Virus record (IMG/VR): IMGVR_UViG_3300028920_000287
Coordinates: 1-22,323 of that record
Length of the DNA: 22,323 nt
Reading direction: 5' to 3' (one strand)
Source of the DNA: a virus
How positions within the stretch are numbered: position 1 is the stretch's first letter; every line of letters starts with the position of its first letter. The position numbers and the translations under genes are program-made. Of this stretch, positions 15,936-22,323 are shown one piece after another. Under the pieces are notes generated by a model. That model ran no database searches. It saw only the letters and a list, made by a program, of their open reading frames with translations, and had not been told where the DNA came from.

Positions 15936-16505
15936 TTAATATGTTATTAATTTGTAGCTTTCCACAAGCCTCTGCCAAGCTTTAGTCTCCTTAAATACCC
16001 CTGGTGCATAAGAAGCTCTTTCCATATCATAAAGGTCTCCAATACGTATAAGTATTGCGTGCTTTATCGGGTATGGGCATTCTCCATCATTAAATCCTGT
16101 GGTATAAGTAACATAAAGCGGGTCGGAAGTTACATTGGTGGATAGTTCTACATAAGTCCTGCTGTATCCAATATCATTCATCGATACAGATATCGAAGTG
16201 CTCGAATCTGTAACAACGCTATCAATGGAAATAACATTACCTTCTTCAATATAAAACTCATCATCAACGAAATTCCAAAGGCTTAAGGCATTGGATGTTA
16301 GTGCCACATCCTTTCCGATATATTGCTCAACACTTTCTGTAGCAACGTATATTAGTTGCCTAACATAATCATTATCCTTGTCCCAATCTTCATCTATTCT
16401 AAGATGTCTTTTGGCCTCATCTAAGGATACAGTATTGTATATCTTGGTCTTAACCGGATGCTGCATATGCGTCCTTCGGTCCGTGGTATAGTTTCCAATT
16501 CCCAT
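15936..16505 (-). CDS. Head-tail connector protein (HK97 gp6-like)
   Basis: A 189-residue protein. After an N-terminal extension it shows the family's typical opening SLDEAKRHLRIDEDWDKDND and YVRQLIYVATESVEQYIGKD, then FYIEEGNVISIDSVVTD, and the characteristic end PIKHAILIRIGDLYDMERA with VFKETKAWQRLVESYKLI. HK97 gp6 forms the ring under the portal. The central strands are Ser/Asp rich. It follows the capsid gene after a terminator, so it is expected at lower levels than capsid. The first ATG at 16505 is used here; the ATG 13 codons further in (MQHPVK) is an alternative start. Confidence 0.87.
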   Translation of the reverse strand: MGIGNYTTDRRTHMQHPVKTKIYNTVSLDEAKRHLRIDEDWDKDNDYVRQLIYVATESVEQYIGKDVALTSNALSLWNFVDDEFYIEEGNVISIDSVVTDSSTSISVSMNDIGYSRTYVELSTNVTSDPLYVTYTTGFNDGECPYPIKHAILIRIGDLYDMERASYAPGVFKETKAWQRLVESYKLITY

Positions 16506-16526
16506 AATATTCTAAATAATTTTAAT

Positions 16527-16564
16527 AAAAAAAGGGGAAAGGGAAAGCTTCCCTAATCCCCTTT
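16527..16564 (-). terminator. Terminator after the capsid gene
   Basis: On the minus strand AAAGGGGA...GGGAA-GCT-TTCCC...CCCCTTT forms a two-part stem with a small internal loop and runs into seven T (16533-16527). It lies 25 bases after the capsid stop and 21 bases before the next start codon. Confidence 0.83.
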
Positions 16565-16589
16565 AGCTTAACAAACAACATAGAATATT

Positions 16590-17711
16590 TTAGATGGATA
16601 CATCTGCAATCCAAGAAGCAAATCTATAGTTACGGAATCCTGTGTCGGTTAAACCGGAAATTGTAACTTTAATTTTTCCTTCTACATCAAATTCATATGG
16701 GTTAACAAGTAGCTCGATACCTTCACCCCATTCTGCTACAACGGCTGCGTTAGCGTCGAAGTATAGAAGATGGTCTGCATTCGCTAAGTTAGAAGCGAAA
16801 GCTGGAAGTCCGTCGATATTTCCTTGCATAAGTGGTCCTTCCCATACCGGTCCCTTAACGGAAGCGATAGTTGCGGTCTTCTTAAGGAAAGCTGCAATAG
16901 CTGGTGTAGCTACGTAAACCGGTCTTGCCATATCATAAGGCACGTTAGCTTGTAATCCAACAACGTCTTCATATGCTAAGGTGCTACCAGCGATAGTAGT
17001 GGAAGCATCCACTGCATCGGTTTGTATCTGGTCGAAAAGGTCGGCAAGCTGTGCTCTGTAGTAAGCGTCCCTGATGTCTTGGATAACACCTGCCCAGATA
17101 GCTGGTTGGCTGTTATTCAATACCTCTTTAGTTACCACATTGTAAGCTCCAAGTCTCCTTGCGGAAAGTTTAAGGTCTGATGGGTCTGCGGAAGCATCTG
17201 CAACGGCAACGGTTTCTGCTGCGAATCCAGCGGATACCTGTGGCATAGATGGTAATACAAAGTCGCCATTCAATCCGGTGTATTTAGTAACACCCATTGC
17301 CATCATAACACTCTCTGCCGGGCTTTTAGCTACGGAAAGGCTGTTATCAACGTCTTTGTTTTTATTATCTGCACCAAGCTGTGTTAGCGTAAGGTCGGTC
17401 CTTAAAAGGAATCCACCTTGTGGTCCACGGTGCTCATCATCAACCTGTCCTGTGCGGAAGAAAGTTTGTAAACTCTCTAAAGCACTTCTGGTTTCTTCTG
17501 GAAGTTCTTCTACCTCTGATGTCTCAACGGTAGCGATATTCATTCTCTCAACTTTTTCTGCTCTTTCAAGGTCTTTTCTTAAGGCCTCTCTTTCAACTTC
17601 CAAAGTATCGAATTCTTCGCGAAGCTCATCTGTAAGCTCAACGGATGCAATTTCTTTCATCCTTGCTTCTTTCTCCGCGATAGTTGCTCTAAGTTCATTA
17701 ATTTTTTTCAT
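16590..17711 (-). CDS. Major capsid protein (HK97 fold)
   Basis: A 373-residue protein. I choose ATG 17711 (MKKINELRATIAEKEARMKE) over the in-frame TTG at 17717. Residues 1-70 form a charged coiled coil, the delta/scaffolding domain that the prohead protease normally removes. The shell domain follows: SLSVAKSPAESVMMAMG, FVLPSMPQVSAGFAAETVAV, LSARRLGAYNVVTKEVLNNS (the usual capsid strand and long helix), YRAQLADLFDQIQTDAVDAS, and near the end FDVEGKIKVTISGLTDTGFR with the terminal FASWIADVSI. The order of elements fits the HK97 fold. It lies directly after its protease, and the terminator behind it implies high expression. The last residues carry the DVSI motif shared with other virion proteins. 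Confidence 0.92.
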   Translation of the reverse strand: MKKINELRATIAEKEARMKEIASVELTDELREEFDTLEVEREALRKDLERAEKVERMNIATVETSEVEELPEETRSALESLQTFFRTGQVDDEHRGPQGGFLLRTDLTLTQLGADNKNKDVDNSLSVAKSPAESVMMAMGVTKYTGLNGDFVLPSMPQVSAGFAAETVAVADASADPSDLKLSARRLGAYNVVTKEVLNNSQPAIWAGVIQDIRDAYYRAQLADLFDQIQTDAVDASTTIAGSTLAYEDVVGLQANVPYDMARPVYVATPAIAAFLKKTATIASVKGPVWEGPLMQGNIDGLPAFASNLANADHLLYFDANAAVVAEWGEGIELLVNPYEFDVEGKIKVTISGLTDTGFRNYRFASWIADVSI

Positions 17712-17741
17712 AATCAAATATGGTTATTTTCTTTATTTATG

Positions 17742-18371
17742 TTAAATTCTAATTCTTAAAAGAAGCTGTTCTTGCTCCTTTGCTTTATCTTGTTCGGCTC
17801 TTTCCTCCTCTTGCTCGGCATTTTCTACATCCTCTTTTTTCCACTCTCGTGCCTCTACGGAAGTGGTCGGGTATGCTGCTCTGGTTACGCTCGATACATC
17901 AAATAATCCAGCAATTCGGGAAATTCTACGTAGAGGAATATCTTCTCCCTCAACGTCCTCGAATCTGTAATCATTTGCATTAACGTAAAAAGCAAAGGAA
18001 TTTTCGGAAATATCGCCCCTTTTAATTCTCAACCAAAGGTCTTTAGCCTCGGATATTTCGGGGTCTATCACGGCTCGAAAGAATAACCCTTTATCATCTG
18101 CTTTTAGGGTTAACGTCCCGGAAGTAGTTCTTGCCATAATCCTGTCGTCATCGTGTTGGAAATTATAGATAACATCAAGTTCATTGCTGGCCACTACTTC
18201 ATCAAAAGCACCTCTTTCTATTTGCTCATAGAAAAGGTCGCCATTTTCGAATAGCAATCTGCTCCTTGTATCATAAACAGCTGCGTATCCTTCAATTATT
18301 CTTTGGCCATCTTCTTCGATAGCTCTGTAATCATTTTGCTCCGAAGAAAAATATCGTCTTTCTGGTTTCAT
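17742..18371 (-). CDS. Prohead maturation protease (HK97 type, S78)
   Basis: A 209-residue serine protease. The family hallmarks are visible: opening GQRIIEGYAAVYDTRSRLLF, acidic loop, FYEQIERGAFDEVV, the catalytic His in IYNFQHDDDRIMARTTSGTL (H73), the catalytic Ser in KRGDISENSFAFYV (S125) and GLFDVSSVTRAAYPTTSVEA. It cuts the delta domain from capsid subunits after prohead assembly and then itself. The last 35 or so residues are Glu/Lys rich (EQEEERAEQDKAKEQEQ), a likely scaffold-binding tail. It starts at ATG 18371, 35 bases after the portal stop. Confidence 0.92.
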   Translation of the reverse strand: MKPERRYFSSEQNDYRAIEEDGQRIIEGYAAVYDTRSRLLFENGDLFYEQIERGAFDEVVASNELDVIYNFQHDDDRIMARTTSGTLTLKADDKGLFFRAVIDPEISEAKDLWLRIKRGDISENSFAFYVNANDYRFEDVEGEDIPLRRISRIAGLFDVSSVTRAAYPTTSVEAREWKKEDVENAEQEEERAEQDKAKEQEQLLLRIRI

Positions 18372-18406
18372 AACGTTTCGTTATTTTATGCTCTTTATAT
18401 ATATGT

Positions 18407-19642
18407 TCATCCAATGGATACATCCTGTATTGGCACCAAATTATTTGCTGGAATAAAGTGGTTGTCCCCTCCTTCATAGAAAGGATACCCTGTTTCCAAC
18501 GCAATTTGGTTACCTGAAATAACACCCATCTGGAATAGTCTCTGGTAATATTCTACTTTTGTTTTTAAGTCTGTAGCAATTAAATCTGCTGCATTAAAGT
18601 GGATAGTTTTTCCAGCCATTCTTTCCTCTCTCGTAAGAATTTTGTTTTCCAATTCCTGTTTGTAAGTATAGAAAATCGGCTGCATTGTAACTTCCTTAAA
18701 ATACGTTAATTCTTCTTCCACTTTGGATAGTCGTCCGCTTTCATAGATACCAACCATAAAAGGCGTAAGTCCATAAAAGGAAGCTACCTGCGCGGAATCG
18801 AATTTCATAGATGCTAAGAATTTCTCATCTATCGGGTCCATTCCCAATTCCTGTATTTCTGTAAAAGCTGGAAGTTCTGGTATTTTACCGGTGTTGGTTA
18901 CGCCTCGATAATTTTCATTCCATTGTTCTCTGGAATCTTTGTATATCTTCTGTAAGTTGGCGTCTGGAATATTGCTCTTTAGCACCTTTCCAATAAAGCT
19001 ATTGTTATCGTAGTTTGCTTCAATAGCTCCTTTTGCTTTCCATAGGGTGGAAAAGTTTGCTCTTTGTTGTTCAATCGGGTTAACGCCCCAAAACCCATTT
19101 CGCGTTACCCATTTAAAGTGCAAAAGGTCTGCACCGTTAACGGTGTCTTTTCTGGTGTTGCCATTTTCCAGCTTTGTATTAATCTTGTAATAAATCTGGC
19201 CCCTAACAACTTTATACCCTTCAACCCAAGTGGATGGCACAACCATAATCTTTTGTATTCGTCCTGTGCTGTCCCTGTAAATTCGGGCAAAAGAATTACC
19301 TTTAAGTGCTCTATTATATTCTAAAGCTGAAAAGAAATCTCTCGAAGTAATAATCCCGTCCGGGCTCCAAGAAAGTAGTGGAAATCGATAGTCTTCTCTA
19401 TCAATTAAATTGCCTTTATCGGTGGTGCTGTAGATGTTAACGGATACCGAAGATATCTTTTCGCTTAAAACTTTTATGCAAGTGGAAGCTGTTCCAACCG
19501 CCTCCGCGTCCTTTTTAGTATTAAAGTGCTTTGCTTGTGTTCCAAGTTCAAGTGGTTTAATAACCTGCTCTTCAAAAGCTTTGTCCGTCCCTAACCAAAT
19601 ATTAGATACACCATCAATATAGTTGCGGTAACTTTCAAACAT
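18407..19642 (-). CDS. Portal protein (HK97 family)
   Basis: A 411-residue portal. Typical features in order: an N-terminal region ending VGTASTCIKVLSEKISSVSV, the wing domain with FFSALEYNRALKGNSFARIY and VVPSTWVEGYKVVRGQIYYK, LLHFKWVTRNGFWGVNPIEQ, clip/stem region ANYDNNSFIGKVLKSN, and FDSAQVASFYGLTPFMVGIY followed by the helix SKVEEELTYFKEVTMQPIFY. The C terminus ends in QDVSIG. The dodecamer forms the DNA channel at one capsid vertex and binds terminase. It lies 35 AT-rich bases downstream of the large terminase gene, and its size is normal for the family. Confidence 0.93.
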   Translation of the reverse strand: MFESYRNYIDGVSNIWLGTDKAFEEQVIKPLELGTQAKHFNTKKDAEAVGTASTCIKVLSEKISSVSVNIYSTTDKGNLIDREDYRFPLLSWSPDGIITSRDFFSALEYNRALKGNSFARIYRDSTGRIQKIMVVPSTWVEGYKVVRGQIYYKINTKLENGNTRKDTVNGADLLHFKWVTRNGFWGVNPIEQQRANFSTLWKAKGAIEANYDNNSFIGKVLKSNIPDANLQKIYKDSREQWNENYRGVTNTGKIPELPAFTEIQELGMDPIDEKFLASMKFDSAQVASFYGLTPFMVGIYESGRLSKVEEELTYFKEVTMQPIFYTYKQELENKILTREERMAGKTIHFNAADLIATDLKTKVEYYQRLFQMGVISGNQIALETGYPFYEGGDNHFIPANNLVPIQDVSIG

Positions 19643-19677
19643 AGTTAGTTCTTAATTTTATATATTTTATATATGCC

Positions 19678-21351
19678 TTAATTTCTTTCGGCATCCTCTA
19701 ATTCTAAAAGCCCTCCTAAAGCCATCGATGTTGCCACGGCTGCGTCCACGGAATCTTTGCTTTTATGTCGGCCTCTGGTGTTCTTAAGAATTTTTATATT
19801 ATCATTTCCATCATAATATAATCCAACATTAGCGAATTGCCATCTAAGGAAAGGGTTATGTCCGAATTTTATGTTCTCATCATAAAAAAGTCTTTGTAAT
19901 TCTTTTAGCGGCCTGTTAAACTTCATAGCATTCTGGCCAAACTCATAACAAGGTATCCCCAAATCCTGTATTTTTGGAATAACGGAATTATACGCATATT
20001 TGTCATAATCAACCCTTCTAATTATATATTTCTGGCTTAATCTTTTTATTTCATCAAATACGGTATCATAGTTAATTGTTCCACCGGGGCATCTTAATAT
20101 AAGCCCATCACGTATCCAAGGTAGTAAATCTGTTCCGCTCTCTCTAATTCTGCTTTTTGCCCCTTCTGGAAAGAAAGATATATTCTTAACATAAATCTGG
20201 CCATCTTTACGAAATACCAAGCTAAAGCTCGTTAAGTCTTTGGTCTTGGAAAGGTCTAATCCAGCGGTGCATTCCATACCTTCAAATTCGCTCCAATCAA
20301 CCTTCTCCTCAATAGCCTTCTTTAGATATTCTGGCTCAACGAATTCATCGTCTCCTGCTTCTGTAAAGATATTTAAGTTCTTTGTGTAAAATTCCTTTAA
20401 GTTACTCTTAACGGTTTTAGCCTGCGTAAATTCCCCTTCTAAAATATCCAGCTTAATTGTCTCCCCCAAGCTCGGGTTTGCTTTTGGCCATACGGAAAGG
20501 TCGTTAGGGTCGTCTTCAAAATCCAACGTAAACATAAGATAGAAAAATATATCATTTTCCATCTCTCTCTTTAATACCCTTTGTCCTTGCTCGAATAGTT
20601 GGTATGCTACAGATGTTGTGGAATAGCCTGCGGAAGTAATATAGTGCGTTAAGGCATTTTCGATGGATACAGTTCCACTTTTAAGGATGTTTATTATATC
20701 CCAGTTTTCCATAGTATGCAATTCATCAACCAAAGTTGTGGAATTTTCCAATCCATCCATACTATCCAAGTTGCTGGATATAGTTCTGCAAATACCGAAT
20801 TTATCCGGGTCTCTGAAATAGATGTCGTAGCTCTTCTTTCCAGTCTTAAGTCGCTTGGAAAGGCTCTTGGAATTTTGCACAATCTCTTTAGCGGCCTTTA
20901 ACGCCAAGCCAGCCTGTGTTTGTGTATTTGCACATAAGATACTTTGTGGGGAAAGATGTTTATCTCCAACAAGCCCGAAAAGTTGCAATATTGCGCTAAA
21001 GGTAGTCTTCCCTGTCTTTCTGGATACCAGCGTGTAATTGTATCGGAATCGTCTACGTCCACTCTTCTTGTAGTAAAATCCATAAAGGTTAACAACCACA
21101 AAAATCTGCCAAGGTATTGGCATAAATCTCTCCCAATGGTCTCCTTTACGTATGGAAAGGTAGTAGAAGAATTTAAACACCCTCTCAACCTCGTTAACCC
21201 TCATATCAAGGTCTTCTCTCGCTAAGTCTTCGCGGAATCTCTCTATTGCTAACTTAAGCCATACCCCAGCAACAACCTTCCCATCCCTAATACCATCAAT
21301 CCAAACTTCGAATCGGTCCCAGATGGTCTTTATGTAAGTATCAATCGGCAT
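19678..21351 (-). CDS. terL: Terminase large subunit
   Basis: A 557-residue DNA packaging motor. ATPase domain: Walker A in LVSRKTGKTTF (residues about 108-118), Walker B LVDE at 207-210 in TTLVDELHTM, with a coupling region near 237-244 (ITSAGYST). Nuclease domain: acidic residues D366 (TAGLDLSKTKDLTS), D448/D450 (RRVDYDKYAYN) and D533/D536 (HKSKDSVDAAV), as in the RNase H-like nuclease of terminases related to the Terminase_1 group. It translocates DNA into the prohead through the portal and cuts concatemers. Its ATG overlaps the stop of the small subunit gene (TAATG). Length is normal and all catalytic residues appear intact. Confidence 0.95.
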   Translation of the reverse strand: MPIDTYIKTIWDRFEVWIDGIRDGKVVAGVWLKLAIERFREDLAREDLDMRVNEVERVFKFFYYLSIRKGDHWERFMPIPWQIFVVVNLYGFYYKKSGRRRFRYNYTLVSRKTGKTTFSAILQLFGLVGDKHLSPQSILCANTQTQAGLALKAAKEIVQNSKSLSKRLKTGKKSYDIYFRDPDKFGICRTISSNLDSMDGLENSTTLVDELHTMENWDIINILKSGTVSIENALTHYITSAGYSTTSVAYQLFEQGQRVLKREMENDIFFYLMFTLDFEDDPNDLSVWPKANPSLGETIKLDILEGEFTQAKTVKSNLKEFYTKNLNIFTEAGDDEFVEPEYLKKAIEEKVDWSEFEGMECTAGLDLSKTKDLTSFSLVFRKDGQIYVKNISFFPEGAKSRIRESGTDLLPWIRDGLILRCPGGTINYDTVFDEIKRLSQKYIIRRVDYDKYAYNSVIPKIQDLGIPCYEFGQNAMKFNRPLKELQRLFYDENIKFGHNPFLRWQFANVGLYYDGNDNIKILKNTRGRHKSKDSVDAAVATSMALGGLLELEDAERN

Positions 21352-21683
21352 TAATCAAATTCTTTACCAAAATCGTCGTCCTCAACCTCTTCCACCATCT
21401 TGGCTAATCGTGCTCTGTCTACCGGTGCGATGTTAAGCTTTGCGTATAAATTCTGGATGTTTTTTAAGCACGTATCGTAAACCCCAACCGCGGGGCTTCG
21501 TTGGTAATACGCTTGTTTTTTAGGGTCCTTTACGGTGTTTAATATAATTCCGTCTTTTAGTATAGATGTCTTGGCTTCATCAAGCATTGCGAAGTTAAAT
21601 ATAAGCTCATCAACAAGTGGCTCATCTGTTGGTTTATATCCGGTGCCAATACATTCAATAATCTCTTTCTTAAAGTCTTTCAT
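21351..21683 (-). CDS. terS: Terminase small subunit (P27 family-like)
   Basis: A 110-residue protein with the P27-type small terminase pattern: LVDELIFNFAMLDEAKTSIL, a central QAYYQRSPAVGVYDTCLKNI with the NP-x-like motif replaced by SPAVG, and IQNLYAKLNIAPVDRARLAK, the usual L-x-L-P-x-x-R-x-R-L end. It recognises the packaging site and directs TerL. The acidic C terminus (EEVEDDDFGKEFD) is a likely TerL contact. It is translationally coupled to terL by a one-base TAATG overlap and starts at ATG 21683, 29 AT-rich bases after the HNH gene. Confidence 0.85.
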   Translation of the reverse strand: MKDFKKEIIECIGTGYKPTDEPLVDELIFNFAMLDEAKTSILKDGIILNTVKDPKKQAYYQRSPAVGVYDTCLKNIQNLYAKLNIAPVDRARLAKMVEEVEDDDFGKEFD

Positions 21684-21712
21684 ATAAGAAATAATTTATT
21701 TATATATTTTGG

Positions 21713-22195
21713 CTAATATAAATACGCCTTGTTGTTTATTATATTCCCAATAGAAGATGTCCCAATACCAAATATATTTTTAAGGTCTGTATAAGAATAA
21801 TTGCCTGTGGAATAGAGATATCTAATTCTATTTGCTTGCGCTAAGGTAATCTTTCTTGCTCCAAATAATCCATTAGCTACGGCGTGGTGCACATTCTGTT
21901 TTTGCGTGCACCACTCTATATTCTCCGCCCTGTTATCTGTCTTAATCCCATTTTTATGGTTAAGTATTTTGTATCCGTTAGGGTTTTCTACAAAGGCTTT
22001 TGCAACAAGGTGGTGCACCATATTATTAGGATATCTCTCTTTATTTTTACGCAAGTTAACTCTTAAGTATCCATTTCCATCAAGAAAGGTTTTCATTAAC
22101 CTTCCTCTCTTGTAGTTTGTATTACTTTTAACTTTGCCCCGGTCGCTAATTTGGTAGTCCGGATATTCCTCTATAGTTAGCCATCTTTCTTTCAT
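21713..22195 (-). CDS. HNH homing-type endonuclease (NUMOD4-HNH)
   Basis: A 160-residue protein. I choose ATG 22195, which overlaps the TGA of an upstream frame as ATGA, over the in-frame TTG at 22210. Residues 4-24 match NUMOD4 (WLTIEEYPDYQISDRGKVKS). Residues 59-105 match the HNH_3 domain: MVHHLVAKAFVENPNGYK, LNHKNGIKTDNRAENIEWCT, with catalytic-site candidates H61/H62, H80 and N92. Residues 116-160 look like a DNA-binding helix-turn-helix (TDLKNIFGIGTSSIGNIINN). Such free-standing enzymes are mobile elements common in phages. HNH proteins next to terminase can also assist packaging, but those belong to a different HNH type, so a selfish role is more likely. The catalytic residues look intact. 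Confidence 0.88.
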   Translation of the reverse strand: MKERWLTIEEYPDYQISDRGKVKSNTNYKRGRLMKTFLDGNGYLRVNLRKNKERYPNNMVHHLVAKAFVENPNGYKILNHKNGIKTDNRAENIEWCTQKQNVHHAVANGLFGARKITLAQANRIRYLYSTGNYSYTDLKNIFGIGTSSIGNIINNKAYLY

Positions 22196-22323
22196 ATTCT
22201 TTTTACACAATAGAATTCCAAAGTTTCGTAGAAACCCCCATTCCCATTTACCTTTTTCGCGCGTAAAGGCCTTCCAAAGGCCCTGTATGCCAAAGCCCTT
22301 TTGTATCTTAGGTTTAATAGCAT
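22192..22323 (-). CDS. 3' end of a possible gene within the right repeat copy
   Basis: On the minus strand a frame is open from the window edge (an ATG occupies 22323-22321) to TGA at 22194-22192, 43 codons. It starts MLLNLRYKRALAYRAFGRPL, carries on with KKVNGNGG and ends TLEFYCVKRI. It overlaps the HNH start as ATGA. The first 32 residues are the same as those encoded at the left end, apart from one Cys/Tyr difference. It may be the tail of a longer gene upstream of HNH. I recognise no domain, and coding is not proven. Confidence 0.38.
   Translation of the reverse strand: MLLNLRYKRALAYRAFGRPLRAKKVNGNGGFYETLEFYCVKRI
22228..22323 (-). repeat. Right copy of the 96-bp inverted repeat
   Basis: Reverse complement of 71-166 with two adjacent differences (22303-22304). 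It reaches the window edge, so its full length is unknown. It lies directly upstream of the HNH gene. Confidence 0.93.

Noticed and set aside
17709-17717. TTG start for the capsid gene
   Set aside because: ATG follows two codons later and gives the usual MKK start; TTG is unnecessary.
17278-17745. Plus-strand open frame opposite the capsid N terminus
   Set aside because: Composition is Ser/Leu rich, and it covers the conserved capsid coding region; treated as a shadow.
22193-22210. TTG start for the HNH gene
   Set aside because: The ATG at 22195 gives a NUMOD4 domain beginning at the expected residue and an ATGA overlap.
71-22323. Inverted repeats as prophage attachment sites
   Set aside because: attL and attR are direct repeats; these are inverted, and no integrase or tRNA end is visible.

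Overview
The window is the late structural region of a siphovirus-type tailed phage or prophage. Nearly every gene is on the minus strand, so transcription runs from the right end (22.3 kb) to the left end (0.2 kb). Order along transcription: HNH endonuclease, small and large terminase, HK97-type portal, prohead protease, major capsid protein, head-tail connector, head closure protein, HK97 gp10-like protein, tail terminator, major tail tube protein, G and T tail assembly chaperones, tape measure, tail hub, then about 9 kb of fibre and adhesin genes, and last a small coiled-coil/membrane protein followed by a strong terminator. Replication, lysogeny and endolysin genes are not in the window.

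The host is probably a member of the Bacteroidota. The DNA is AT-rich. The start codons I inspected (for example portal, protease, capsid and tape measure) are preceded by A/T-rich leaders with no purine-rich Shine-Dalgarno sequence. Many genes are joined by TAATG or ATGA stop/start overlaps. These traits are typical of Bacteroidota but are not proof. TAA, TAG and TGA all end genes here, so the genetic code looks standard.

Head module (14.8-21.7 kb): terminase, portal, serine protease and HK97-fold capsid, followed by four small connector and completion proteins. A rho-independent terminator directly after the capsid gene probably raises capsid mRNA relative to the genes behind it. Tail module (9.1-14.7 kb): the tail assembly chaperones carry a textbook -1 programmed frameshift signal, A AAA AAG followed five bases later by a two-part stem, which joins the G frame to the T frame. 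A second terminator separates T from the 793-residue tape measure gene. Host-recognition module (0.6-9.1 kb): a beta-repeat fibre protein, three LamG-like (concanavalin-fold) proteins, one 1148-residue modular fibre, one polyglycine-rich adhesin and a BppU-N-like protein. Most are translationally coupled.

Three observations stand out. First, a 96-bp sequence occurs at both ends of the window in inverted orientation (94 of 96 identical). In each copy it lies in an open frame that encodes nearly the same basic peptide. Second, the tripeptide D-[A/V/T]-S is extremely frequent in the fibre proteins (about 44 times in one protein) and also appears singly in portal, capsid, protease and tail tube proteins, but I see none in terminase, tape measure or HNH. 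Third, the frameshift element is complete enough to predict the fusion protein residue by residue. I found no tRNA, CRISPR array, insertion sequence or diversity-generating retroelement.
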